This document shows, piece after piece, positions 9,596-18,535 of a stretch of DNA of 64,000 nt (its first letter is position 1; each line of letters starts with the position of its first letter). The notes under the pieces are model-generated. The model was not told the origin of the DNA. It ran no database searches and was given only the letters and a program-made list of their open reading frames with translations. This DNA comes from Cyclobacteriaceae bacterium. GTDB taxonomy: Bacteria; Bacteroidota; Bacteroidia; Cytophagales; Cyclobacteriaceae. Both the position numbers and the translations under genes were made by a program. The stretch lies in NCBI GenBank assembly GCA_020832305.1, contig JAFIEV010000017.1, positions 310,001 to 374,000 of the forward strand, given 5' to 3'.

Positions 9596-11060
9596 AAATT
9601 TAGTTTTGCTCTATGCATGTCTTTTTTTACTCTTTTTTCAAAGTAATCTATTGGCTCAAAGTACCGGCCAGTACACTTTAAAGGAAATTATCAGAATAGC
9701 CCGGGAACAATCTATTTCGTCTAAGAGGGCTGAAACCACCAAGGAAAACCGCTATTGGCAGTACCGCACTTTCAGATCGGTGTACCAGCCCCAATTATCA
9801 CTCGATGGTACATTGCCCAACTTTAACAGAACCGTCGATAATGTCCAGCAAAACGATGGTTCTTTCGATTTTGTGCCGGTATCCATAAACAACTCAATCG
9901 TTAACCTAAGACTATCCCAGGCTGTAGCCGCCACAAATACAAGGTTATTTATTAACTCTTCGGTCAGAAGATTCGATAACTTTGCTACCGATCAGGTATT
10001 GTACAGTGGCAATCCAATGGAATTGGGAATATTACAACCACTATTTCAGTTTAACCGCTTGAAATGGGATACAAAAATAGAACCCCTTCGTTATCAGGAA
10101 TCTGTTAAGGCCTATACCGAAGATCTTGAACGTATATCCGTAACCACATCAGAATTATTTTTCGACCTGTTACTGGCACAAATCAGTGTTGAGATTAGTG
10201 AGAAAAATCTTTTGAATAACGATACCATATACAAAATTGCTGAGGGCCGGTATAATCTGGGTACGATTGCTGAAAATGAATTGCTTCAATTGGAATTGAC
10301 TGTAATGAACTCAAGACAGCAACTTGCGCAGGCTAGCCTTGATCTGGAGACTTCTAATTTACGACTTAAGACCTTTGTGGGTATTACAACACCTGGTAGT
10401 ATAGAACTAAAATTGCCCGGCGAAATACCTGATTTTCCGGTAGATGAAACCGTGGCGCTCTCTGAAGCAAGAAGAAACAGACAGGAGGTTACAGCTTTTG
10501 AGCGAAGACGGCTTGAAGGAGAAAGAGAGGTGGCGCAGGCCAAAGGCGAAACCGGATTGGTGGCTGATCTCTTTGCCAGGTTTGGTTTGGCCAATCGGTC
10601 AACAGACTTTCCCGGCTTGTACCGAAGACCTGAAGACCAGCAAATTGTTTCCATAGGTTTTGAAATACCTATTATTGACTGGGGACGCCAGAAATCAAGG
10701 GTGAAAACGGCTGAAGCCAACCAACAATTGATCAATTACACCTTGCAACAAGATGAAATTAATTTTGATCAGGAAGTTTTTACCCAGGTAAAGCAGTTTA
10801 AAATGCTCAAAGAGCAAATCCTGATTACTGAAAAAGCTGATGATATAGCACAAAGGAGATACGATATTTCAAAAAACCGATTCCAGAATGGTAAAATAGG
10901 TATAACGGATCTCAACATAGCAATGCAGGAAAAGGATGAAGCAAAAAGGGCATATATTTTATCTCTACGCAATTTCTGGAATGCATATTATACCCTTCGA
11001 AGACTCACACTATATGATTTTGAACGTTCTTCGCCCATTACATACTATGTGGAAGAGTGA
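9588..11060 (+). CDS. TolC-family outer membrane efflux protein
   Basis: 490 residues with a signal peptide ending near residue 24 (LLFFQSNLLAQS). Two related halves of long helices and short strands follow, typical of the outer-membrane factor family: YTLKEIIRIAREQS opens the first repeat and PIIDWGRQKSRVKTAEANQQ opens the helical part of the second, with AQRRYDISKNRFQNGKIGITDLNIA matching the conserved YxxG.it.le motif. It is the exit duct of the tripartite pump formed with the two preceding genes. Confidence 0.92.
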   Translation: MNKNLVLLYACLFLLFFQSNLLAQSTGQYTLKEIIRIAREQSISSKRAETTKENRYWQYRTFRSVYQPQLSLDGTLPNFNRTVDNVQQNDGSFDFVPVSINNSIVNLRLSQAVAATNTRLFINSSVRRFDNFATDQVLYSGNPMELGILQPLFQFNRLKWDTKIEPLRYQESVKAYTEDLERISVTTSELFFDLLLAQISVEISEKNLLNNDTIYKIAEGRYNLGTIAENELLQLELTVMNSRQQLAQASLDLETSNLRLKTFVGITTPGSIELKLPGEIPDFPVDETVALSEARRNRQEVTAFERRRLEGEREVAQAKGETGLVADLFARFGLANRSTDFPGLYRRPEDQQIVSIGFEIPIIDWGRQKSRVKTAEANQQLINYTLQQDEINFDQEVFTQVKQFKMLKEQILITEKADDIAQRRYDISKNRFQNGKIGITDLNIAMQEKDEAKRAYILSLRNFWNAYYTLRRLTLYDFERSSPITYYVEE

Positions 11061-11094
11061 TTATGATACTCTAATATTTAAATAAGCCTTAATT

Positions 11095-11541
11095 ATGCAG
11101 CGCTGGTATTTTATCGGGTTAGTATTTTTGGGCTTTTTTTGTATTGCTCATAATTCCTTTGCACAAAATCAACGTCCTCCCCTGCAAACTACGAATACGA
11201 AAAAAAAAGTAACTCCCAACCCAAAGCGCCAGGGCCCAAAAGGGAAAAAAATTCGATATATCATAAAAAACGACACCAAGGGGACATTGCATGGCAACCG
11301 TTGCTTTGAAAATGAAACCCTGAGCATGGGCTTTTTGTACATGGCTGTACCAAAGGGACAAGCGGCCAACAAAAATGAATTTGAAAGAAACCTGCATAAT
11401 CTGGGGGTTAAAACAGCCCTTACTTTTAAGAATGGCCCTTTTTGGAAAATTAAGGAAAGGAAGGCCTATAAAAAATGCAGAGAAACCAGTGGTGATATTA
11501 TTGGAATTTATCAAGCCTCTGATAATCAGATATTTTTATGA
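11095..11541 (+). CDS. exported hypothetical protein
   Basis: 148 residues. The N-terminus is a clear signal peptide, with cleavage likely after HNSFA-Q (about residue 24). A proline- and lysine-rich linker (about 25-52) is followed by a compact basic domain with two cysteines (about 71 and 138). No family is recognised. It starts 34 bases after the TolC-like gene on the same strand and is probably co-transcribed with the export operon, so it could be an accessory or a cargo. This is inferred from position only. Confidence 0.6.
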   Translation: MQRWYFIGLVFLGFFCIAHNSFAQNQRPPLQTTNTKKKVTPNPKRQGPKGKKIRYIIKNDTKGTLHGNRCFENETLSMGFLYMAVPKGQAANKNEFERNLHNLGVKTALTFKNGPFWKIKERKAYKKCRETSGDIIGIYQASDNQIFL

Positions 11542-11732
11542 AAAGATTGGAAAATAACATATACAGGAAACGACATTATAGCGCTTTTTACTTCTTTTTT
11601 TTGCTGCTTTAACAAAATTTAATTTTTTTTGAAATAAACAAACTTTAATCCGCAATTGATCAAGGCTGTTTATGTGGGTTGAATTTGTTTATTGGCTATA
11701 TTTTTAAATGTGTTAAGCATTAAATTGAAAAT

Positions 11733-12098
11733 ATGATTTCCATTACAACTATTGGTCACTTAATTTCGAGTAGTGCCACCAAATCTAAGACATATTCGTG
11801 TATACGTTTAATTGATGATCTGAATGAAGATTCCTTAAGGGGTCTTCAGGGTGGCGATGAGGTTTACGTGATTTTTTACCATCATCATCAAAGTCGCTTT
11901 GATCTTTGGGCTTATAATAATAAACTTGCAACAGAGGAGGCAAAAGGAATATTCTCTGAAAAAATTTATCCCCGCCCCAATAACCTTGAAGTTCTTACAT
12001 GTACTGTAGAATCAGTTGAGCAAAATACACTATGGATCAATCGTCTCGATATTATGCCCGGTACGCCAGTTATCGATATTCAGAAGATTAATCAGTGA
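11733..12098 (+). CDS. divergent TrmO/TsaA-like (UPF0066) protein
   Basis: 121 residues. Several landmarks of the TrmO/TsaA fold can be read: the opening strand ITTIGHLIS, a hydrophobic strand EVYVIFYHHH (43-52) where the family has a LWVLYHFH-type strand, GIFSEKIYPRPN (72-83) where TrmO has the GvFaTRsPxRPN motif that binds S-adenosylmethionine, and LDIMPGTPVIDIQ (105-117) against the family's LDllDGTPVlDIKPY. TrmO N6-methylates threonylcarbamoyl-adenosine-37 of some tRNAs. This copy ends right after the DIQ motif and lacks the C-terminal domain of E. coli TrmO, and the arginine before the RPN motif is not in its usual place. Its activity is therefore uncertain. The last 11 bases overlap the 3' end of batA on the other strand. 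Confidence 0.65.
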   Translation: MISITTIGHLISSSATKSKTYSCIRLIDDLNEDSLRGLQGGDEVYVIFYHHHQSRFDLWAYNNKLATEEAKGIFSEKIYPRPNNLEVLTCTVESVEQNTLWINRLDIMPGTPVIDIQKINQ

Positions 12099-13140
12099 GG
12101 ATATTACTTATAAAAGTATTTTTCAGCAATAGCCATAGTAAAAATATAAGCAATGCCCAATACAGATAAATCACATAATAGTCAACAGTGTCGCTAAAAC
12201 GGTTTTCTTTGATTTCAGATTTTTCCAGCAAATCTATTTCATCAAAGATGGAATCCAGCCCTTCTCTATCTGTAGCCCTGTAGTATTTTCCCCGAGCAAG
12301 ACCTGCTATTTCCCGTAAAGTTGATTCATCAAGATTATTATCGATATATCTTACCTGGCCGAACGGACCTCTGCCTATGGGAACCTTACCATCTTTTCCG
12401 ATACCGATTGTATATACGGTAATGCCAAAGGCATCGGCTAGTTTGGCTGCGGTAACAGGATCAATATTTCCGGCGTTGTTATCTCCATCACTCAATAATA
12501 TAATAACTTTAGACTTGGAGCCGCTATCCCGCATACGATTGATTGAAACCGCCAAAGCACTACCTATGGCAGTACCCCTGGCCTGTATTTTGCCAAAATC
12601 AATCTCGTCAATCATCGAAAAAAGCAATTTATAGTCGGTCGTGAGCGGTGCCAAAGAATATGCTTCACCTGAAAAAATTACCAAACCAATTCTATCCTGA
12701 AACCTGCCTTCTATAAACTCTTTGGCTACTTCCTTAGCTGCGACCAGACGATTTGGCTCAAAATCCATTAACTGCATAGATTCAGATATGTCAATGGTAA
12801 TAACTATGTCAATGCCTTCAGTCCATTGCTCAACTTTTTCGGTGGTACTTTGCGGGCGTGCCAATGCCACGATCAACAGCGCCAAAAAAAAGAAAAACAA
12901 TATATCGGGTATAAACCGAAAAATGCTGGTCCAATGACTTTTAACATCCTTTTCCGGTAATGCTATAATGAGTTTTTGGCTTGTTCTGTAGTGGATAAGC
13001 CAGCGTATAAAAAAGAGCAGGGGGATTGCAATGATCAGAAATAAAATGCTGTCATAGGCCCATGTAAATGACTTAAAAGTTTCAGGATAAAACCACCTGA
13101 CGCTGTACCATTGTTTATATGCAGGAAGATTATCTGTCAT
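12088..13140 (-). CDS. batA: BatA-like VWA-domain membrane protein
   Basis: 350 residues. Two hydrophobic segments at the N-terminus (about 31-49 and 76-94) are followed by a von Willebrand A domain (about 108-300) and a final membrane helix (about 322-342). The metal-ion-dependent adhesion site is intact: DISES (Asp117, Ser119, Ser121), a threonine in APLTTD, and LSDGDNNAG as the third loop. BatA proteins act with MoxR ATPases and other Bat proteins, thought to help envelope integrity or stress tolerance. It is the last gene of a three-gene operon and overlaps the preceding gene by 11 bases. BatB, which normally follows, is absent. Confidence 0.88.
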   Translation of the reverse strand: MTDNLPAYKQWYSVRWFYPETFKSFTWAYDSILFLIIAIPLLFFIRWLIHYRTSQKLIIALPEKDVKSHWTSIFRFIPDILFFFFLALLIVALARPQSTTEKVEQWTEGIDIVITIDISESMQLMDFEPNRLVAAKEVAKEFIEGRFQDRIGLVIFSGEAYSLAPLTTDYKLLFSMIDEIDFGKIQARGTAIGSALAVSINRMRDSGSKSKVIILLSDGDNNAGNIDPVTAAKLADAFGITVYTIGIGKDGKVPIGRGPFGQVRYIDNNLDESTLREIAGLARGKYYRATDREGLDSIFDEIDLLEKSEIKENRFSDTVDYYVIYLYWALLIFLLWLLLKNTFISNILTD

Positions 13141-14047
13141 GATCTAAAGAACTGAGTAAGCTTGTATATCTTTCTCTTGTAAAGCCAATTAATGTATTTA
13201 TGATATTCTCCATTGTATCTCCATTATAGTGCCCGCTGTAAATGCTTTTGTCCAGTTCCCTTAAAGAATTTTTTAAATCATCTCCGGGATAGAGATTACA
13301 AATTTCACGAGTAGTCATTTTGGTATAGGGTTTATCATCGAGCTTTTCGAGATAGCCCTTCCAGATGCTGAGTAATTTTTCTGCGGAAGCACTGTTTTTA
13401 TTTTCAAGCAATTCCTTTTTGTGATGCTCAAACATAAGGATGAATTTCTCAAAACCTTTCCTTATTTTCCATCTTTTGTAAGCAACGCGAATTTTTTTGC
13501 CAAAAAACAGGATCACAAGCAAGGTAATGAAAGCAAATATCCCCAAACCAATAAAGAAATATGGATGATTAAATTGTGCCGGGATTTTAAAAAATGTATT
13601 GTCGCTTAAAAAAACCGGTTCTTCCGGAAGTTCATCGATCATTTCAATCAAGAAAACCGAATCGGCTTTAGTAAAGACAGGGAGACTGTCTTTACCTTTC
13701 AATATATAGACAGGCAGACGAAGTTTTTGTACTGGTTCAATTTCATATGTAGCCAGGTAATATACAGCGCTGTCGAAACTCATCAGTGAATCAGACCGTG
13801 TTGTAAAGTATCTCCCTTTCAAAAATTCAAAAGGATAAAAATTGAAAGTGCTGTCTGGAAAAACCAGATCGACAGCTCTTGGGTAACTTACACTTAGCGA
13901 AAACACTACTTCTTCCCCGATTTTCGTACTGTCTTTGTTAAAAGAACCTTTTACGCTAAGTTCCTGTGCCTGTAGTAATCCTGCTGTCTGCAGGCACAAC
14001 ATTACCAAAGAAAACAAGGATATTATATTTGAATAAATTTTATACAA
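13130..14047 (-). CDS. Bat-operon membrane protein with exported N-terminal domain
   Basis: 305 residues: signal peptide (about 1-27, ending LLQAQ), an extracytoplasmic beta-rich domain (about 28-150) that begins with GSFNKDSTKIGEEVVFSLSV, a pattern shared with BatD-like proteins, one membrane helix (about 164-183) and a basic, helical cytoplasmic tail. Proteins of this plan sit between the DUF58 and BatA genes in many Bacteroidota. It overlaps both neighbours (8 bases with the DUF58 gene, 11 with batA), so the three are surely one operon. The molecular role is unknown. Confidence 0.75.
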   Translation of the reverse strand: MYKIYSNIISLFSLVMLCLQTAGLLQAQELSVKGSFNKDSTKIGEEVVFSLSVSYPRAVDLVFPDSTFNFYPFEFLKGRYFTTRSDSLMSFDSAVYYLATYEIEPVQKLRLPVYILKGKDSLPVFTKADSVFLIEMIDELPEEPVFLSDNTFFKIPAQFNHPYFFIGLGIFAFITLLVILFFGKKIRVAYKRWKIRKGFEKFILMFEHHKKELLENKNSASAEKLLSIWKGYLEKLDDKPYTKMTTREICNLYPGDDLKNSLRELDKSIYSGHYNGDTMENIINTLIGFTRERYTSLLSSLDHDR

Positions 14048-14924
14048 TTTTTCTCGATTTATTTCTTACTTTAAACAATTTGATGAGTTTGGGCACATAA
14101 TCATCATCGGTTGAAATATTCAGGTAACTGGCCTGGTTTTTCCGGCAAAAGTTTTCTAATTCGACTTGTTTACCTGAGAAATTGCTTTTTAACCGACTTC
14201 TGAAGATACTCGATGATGTATTAACCCACAATGTTTTACGGCTTTCTTTGTCAAACAAGGGGATAATACCCAATCCGGGCAGATTTGTTTCACGTTGATC
14301 GCTGATGTGAATAACTACCAGATCATGTTTGCGGGCGAGCGCCCTCAGGTTGGCTTCGTAACCAGTATCTATAAAATCTGAAATAAAAATAATTATGCTT
14401 CTGCGCTTAACCAGATTTAGGGTATACAATATAGCTCGGCTTATATCAGTTTTTAAAGATTGGGATTTTAAACGGATGAGCTCAGATATGAAATTATAGG
14501 CATGTTTATCTCCTTTACCGGGTTTGATGTATTTTTCTTTTTGGTCAGAAAAACAAATCAACCCTGTCTGACTGCCTTCTTTTACTGCTGATAAGCACAA
14601 TACGCCACAGATTTCTCTGGCCACATCGATTTTTTGCTTACCCTCCGTACCAATTTCCTGCGAAGCACTTACATCGAGTACAAAAAAAACAGTTTGTTCT
14701 TTTTCTTCTTTATAGGTTTTCACAAAAGTTCCATGTCCTTTGGCTGAAACGCTCCAGTGAATAGATCTTACATCATCACCGTACTGATACTGTCGTACAT
14801 CGTCAAACTCGATACCCGATCCCCTAAACACTGAGTGAAAATCACCCTGCATCTGAGACTTTATGGCCTTGCGTATCTGTATTTCGTAATTGCGTAACTT
14901 TTTGATGAGTTCTCGCATCGGCAT
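14040..14924 (-). CDS. DUF58 domain-containing protein
   Basis: 294 soluble residues. The DUF58 signature GIEFDDVRQYQYGDDVRSIHW lies at about 36-56, followed by a VWA-like Rossmann fold with FVLDVSAS (about 81-88) as the first metal-site loop and FISDFID (about 165-171) as a later one. DUF58 proteins are partners of MoxR AAA ATPases. First gene of the shortened Bat operon. No moxR lies upstream; the neighbour is a divergent lipoprotein gene 45 bases away. Confidence 0.9.
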   Translation of the reverse strand: MPMRELIKKLRNYEIQIRKAIKSQMQGDFHSVFRGSGIEFDDVRQYQYGDDVRSIHWSVSAKGHGTFVKTYKEEKEQTVFFVLDVSASQEIGTEGKQKIDVAREICGVLCLSAVKEGSQTGLICFSDQKEKYIKPGKGDKHAYNFISELIRLKSQSLKTDISRAILYTLNLVKRRSIIIFISDFIDTGYEANLRALARKHDLVVIHISDQRETNLPGLGIIPLFDKESRKTLWVNTSSSIFRSRLKSNFSGKQVELENFCRKNQASYLNISTDDDYVPKLIKLFKVRNKSRKIV

Positions 14925-14969
14925 GATTTTTAGCTTTAAAATTAGAACAATAATGAGTAATTTTCAGCC

Positions 14970-15332
14970 GTGAAAAAGCTTTTTTTACCTATTCTTTGTA
15001 TTTGGCTCATATTCAGCTGCGGGGCCAAAGATAAACCACCTAAAGGGGTTTATCCAAAAGACAAAATGGCTTCTTACCTCAAAGACATCTATCTTATGGA
15101 GGCAAAAATAGAACTTATGTCAATCCCATTTGATTCGGCCCGCATTATTTTTTATGAATATGAAGATAAATTAAAGATTAAACATCAGATTGACGACTCG
15201 GTTTATAGAAAAAGCTTTAGGTACTACATCCAAAAGCCCAAGCATATGGCAGATATATATTCTTTGATTGCCGACAGCCTTGGGATAGAAGAGAGGCTCC
15301 TGAGCAAACCGGCCGACAAAGACAGATTGTAA
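14970..15332 (+). CDS. DUF4296 lipoprotein
   Basis: 120 residues with a GTG start at 14970. The lipoprotein signal ends in IFSC (Cys17). The mature part begins with PKDKMASYLKDIYLMEAKI, the conserved DUF4296 pattern (a P-x-x-x-M-x-x-x-L-x-D helix), and continues helical to the end. The family is found in Bacteroidota and has no known function. It ends 6 bases before mutS2, so they are probably co-transcribed. Confidence 0.85.
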   Translation: MKKLFLPILCIWLIFSCGAKDKPPKGVYPKDKMASYLKDIYLMEAKIELMSIPFDSARIIFYEYEDKLKIKHQIDDSVYRKSFRYYIQKPKHMADIYSLIADSLGIEERLLSKPADKDRL

Positions 15333-15338
15333 GCTGCT

Positions 15339-17738
15339 ATGTTATATCCCAGACACCTTGAAGAAAAATTAGGATTTAACGAAATACGCAATGCCATTAG
15401 ACAGGCCTGTTGTGGCCCATCGGGAGAAGCTTGCGTGGAGCAAATGCAATTCTCTCCAAAATTGGCACAGGTAGAGCGCTTTTGCAGACAAACTGATGAA
15501 TATGTTTATATGCTCAAAAGTGGCAGTGCCTTCTCCGTTCAGCCCTATAGGTCTATCGATGAGTATTTTGGGAGAATCAGGGTGGAGGGATTGTTTTTAC
15601 AAAGTGAAGAGCTCCATGAAATTCGTCTGGTATTAAAAATGATTGCAGGGGCCGTATCATTTTTATCTGAGCATGATGAGACCTATCCGCTGCTTTTTGC
15701 CCTGGTTCAAAAAATTAATATTGATACACAGATCGTAAGGAATATAGATATATGTATCGATGACTCAGGCTTGCTAAAGGACAATGCATCACCACAGTTG
15801 GCTAAGATACGCCGCGACATTTATGCCTGTGAGCAGAAAGCCAGAAAACAACTAAACAGTATACTGGGCCAATCGCGCAAAAATGGTTATGTGCCCGACG
15901 ATGCCGGCATCACCATTCGAGGTGGCCGCCTGGTAATACCACTGAAAGCTGAATACAAAAGAGTAGTTAAAGGGTTTGTACACGATGAGTCAGCATCTGG
16001 AAACCTGGTATACATTGAACCGGCTGAAGTACTCGATACCAATAATGAGATTCGTGAGCTCGAATATGAGCAAAGACGTGAAATCATTCGCATTCTTACC
16101 ATGCTCACATCTCTTCTCCGGCCATATATAGAAGAAATTTCAGGGGCATATCAATTATTTGGAAAGTTGGATTTTATCAGGGCCAAAGCAAAAATAACCA
16201 TTCAAATAGATGCCATTACTCCCGAAATTCGAAATGATAAAGGATTAGATTGGAAAAAAGCCAGACACCCACTCCTCGAACAATCTTTGCGCAAGCAGGG
16301 TAAAGACATAGTGCCTCTCGATATAAAACTTAACCATAAGCAAAAAATTCTCATTATTTCAGGCCCTAATGCAGGGGGAAAATCGGTCTGCCTGAAAACC
16401 GTAGGTTTGTTGCAGTATATGCTGCAATGTGGAATGCCAATACCAGTAATGGAAGGCTCCTGGAGTGGTATATTTACTGACATTTTTGTAGATATTGGAG
16501 ACGAACAAAGTATCGAAAGTGATCTCAGTACCTACAGTTCCCACCTTATGAATATGCGGCAATTTGTTTTGCATTCAGGTAAAAATTCACTTTTTCTCAT
16601 AGATGAATTTGGCACAGGTACCGATCCACAATTTGGTGGTGCCATTGCCGAAGCATTGCTTGAAAAACTTCATGAAAACAAAGCTTATGGACTTGTCACG
16701 ACGCATTACAGTAATTTGAAAAAATTTGCCGACCAGACGCCCGGAATTTCAAACGGCCGAATGCGATTTGATGTGGCTATGTTAGAGCCTTTATATGAAT
16801 TGGAAATGGGTAAACCGGGAAGCTCTTTTGCCCTGGAAATTGCAAGTAAAATAGGATTTCCCAGAGAGGTCTTGCAAAATGCCCGTAAAAAAGTCGGGGT
16901 TGATCAAATTCAACTGGATAAATTACTGAATGAACTGGAAAAAGAGAAACAAAAATTTGACAGGCAAAATGCAGAGATTGAAAAAACCAGCCAGGCCTTA
17001 AATGCACAGCTTGCGGAATACAAAAAATTGAAATCTATCCTTCACCAGGAAAAAAAGACCATAATTACAGAGGCAAAGCGACAGGCCAGTGAAATACTAT
17101 CGCAAACCAATAAAAAGGTTGAAAATACCATTCGGGAAATCAAAGAAGCCCAGGCAGAAAAAGTGCGAACCCGACAGCTCAGAGAAAATCTTAAAAGAAT
17201 GGAAAAAGAACTTCAACCTGTTGAAGAAGAAGAACTTCAGGTAGAAGATTTGCCTGAGTTGGAAGAAGGTGCCATAGAAAAAGGCTGTTTTGTTAGAATT
17301 AAAGGTCAGGAAAGCGTCGGAGAAGTATTGCGACTTAGCAAAAATCAGGCAGAAGTGGCTTTTGGTGGCATAAAAACCAATTTGAAAATCGACAGACTTG
17401 AAAGGGTTTCTCAAACCCAGGCAAGAAAATTTGGAAGACAACAAGGAACCAGGTTTATCGGAACCAACATCAATCTCAAAAAGGCAGAATTTAGTTCAGA
17501 TCTCGATATAAGAGGAAGGCGTGCCGAAGAAGCCCTGGGTTTGATTACCCGCTTTATTGATGATGCGCTTTTATTTAGTATGCCAAACGTACGTATTATT
17601 CATGGTAAAGGAGATGGTATATTGAGACAAATGGTGAGAAATGAGTTAAGGTCTTATAAGGATATTGAAGGTATTGATGATGAACATGCCGACAGAGGAG
17701 GGGCTGGTATTTCAGTTATTACCTTTCGCAAATTGTAA
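15339..17738 (+). CDS. mutS2: MutS2 family protein (endonuclease / ribosome-collision factor)
   Basis: 799 residues, the usual MutS2 size. There is no mismatch-recognition domain; the protein begins with the core/clamp helices, then the MutS-type ATPase with Walker A GPNAGGKS at 342-349, Walker B LFLIDEFGTGTDP (about 418-430) and the signature STYSSHLMNM before it. A long coiled coil (about 520-640) follows, then a KOW-like barrel, and the Smr domain at the C-terminus with LDIRGRRAEEAL and the IIHGKGDGILR motif. MutS2 suppresses recombination or, in Bacillus, rescues collided ribosomes; the sequence does not tell which applies here. Confidence 0.95.
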   Translation: MLYPRHLEEKLGFNEIRNAIRQACCGPSGEACVEQMQFSPKLAQVERFCRQTDEYVYMLKSGSAFSVQPYRSIDEYFGRIRVEGLFLQSEELHEIRLVLKMIAGAVSFLSEHDETYPLLFALVQKINIDTQIVRNIDICIDDSGLLKDNASPQLAKIRRDIYACEQKARKQLNSILGQSRKNGYVPDDAGITIRGGRLVIPLKAEYKRVVKGFVHDESASGNLVYIEPAEVLDTNNEIRELEYEQRREIIRILTMLTSLLRPYIEEISGAYQLFGKLDFIRAKAKITIQIDAITPEIRNDKGLDWKKARHPLLEQSLRKQGKDIVPLDIKLNHKQKILIISGPNAGGKSVCLKTVGLLQYMLQCGMPIPVMEGSWSGIFTDIFVDIGDEQSIESDLSTYSSHLMNMRQFVLHSGKNSLFLIDEFGTGTDPQFGGAIAEALLEKLHENKAYGLVTTHYSNLKKFADQTPGISNGRMRFDVAMLEPLYELEMGKPGSSFALEIASKIGFPREVLQNARKKVGVDQIQLDKLLNELEKEKQKFDRQNAEIEKTSQALNAQLAEYKKLKSILHQEKKTIITEAKRQASEILSQTNKKVENTIREIKEAQAEKVRTRQLRENLKRMEKELQPVEEEELQVEDLPELEEGAIEKGCFVRIKGQESVGEVLRLSKNQAEVAFGGIKTNLKIDRLERVSQTQARKFGRQQGTRFIGTNINLKKAEFSSDLDIRGRRAEEALGLITRFIDDALLFSMPNVRIIHGKGDGILRQMVRNELRSYKDIEGIDDEHADRGGAGISVITFRKL

Positions 17739-17907
17739 TATTTGAAAAGAAAGATATCGAGTGCAATGTGCTTTAATTGAGCAAATTTCAGAAAGGTGTA
17801 AGTCTGGACAATAAAAGATCATTAGATTTGCCGGAAAAATAAACAAGCCGTTTTACAATTTTTACATAAGAGAACATTTACCAGGATTTCAGAACTTTAT
17901 AAATGCA

Positions 17908-18438
17908 ATGAGGTCAAGTCGAAAAAAAACAACAAATATCAGACTGATTATTATTTTATTGATGATTGCCATTGCGGGCATTTATCTGATCCGGCCTTTT
18001 TCCCGGGAAAATGATGATTTATATGTCCCGAAGGCACCTGCTGAGGAACCTGTTTTTCAGCATGAGGGGAACCTGGCTTTTGTAAATGTGACAGGAGATA
18101 CGCTTGCAGCCATTAAAATTGAAGTGGCTGCTGAAAATCGCAGAAGAATGCAGGGGCTTATGTACAGGTCTTCTATGCCTGAAGAACAAGGAATGTTGTT
18201 TGTATTTGATGAAGAAGAACCACAATCTTTCTGGATGAAAAACACTAAAATTTCACTTGACATCATGTTTGTAAACAGAAATCGTGAAATAGTTTCTATC
18301 GTTAAAGGCACCCGCCCATTTTCTGAAACCCCGGTACCTTCTGAAAAGCCTGCTATTTATGTCGTAGAGGTAATAGCCGGCTATACAGATAAATATGCCA
18401 TCAGGGAAGGAGACAAAATCTTGTTTGAATTATTCTAA
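17908..18438 (+). CDS. DUF192 domain protein, membrane-anchored
   Basis: 176 residues. An N-terminal membrane anchor (about 12-28) is followed by a periplasmic DUF192 domain (about 50-175) with the family motifs RMQGLMYRSSMPEEQGMLFVF and QSFWMKNTKISLDIMFVN, and a C-terminal VVEVIAG strand. The family is widespread, binds no known ligand and has no established reaction. A possible -7 element TAGATTTG lies at 17823-17830, well upstream of the start. Confidence 0.88.
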   Translation: MRSSRKKTTNIRLIIILLMIAIAGIYLIRPFSRENDDLYVPKAPAEEPVFQHEGNLAFVNVTGDTLAAIKIEVAAENRRRMQGLMYRSSMPEEQGMLFVFDEEEPQSFWMKNTKISLDIMFVNRNREIVSIVKGTRPFSETPVPSEKPAIYVVEVIAGYTDKYAIREGDKILFELF

Positions 18439-18472
18439 GACTTTCCAACTTTACCTGTACAGTGTCGTTTAA

Positions 18473-18503
18473 TTGATAGATTGCCATGGGGTTATTATAT
18501 TTG
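18473..18503 (+). promoter_or_regulatory. Bacteroidota-type promoter of the first fur-family gene
   Basis: TTG at 18473-18475, then 20 bases, then TATATTTG at 18496-18503. This matches the Bacteroidota sigma-factor consensus (TTG near -33, TAnnTTTG near -7). Transcription would start near 18509, giving a leader of about 27 bases to ATG 18536. It also argues that the TTG at 18473 is a promoter element and not a start codon. Confidence 0.7.
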
Positions 18504-18535
18504 TATTCTGTATTTCAATCGGGAATTTATCCATA

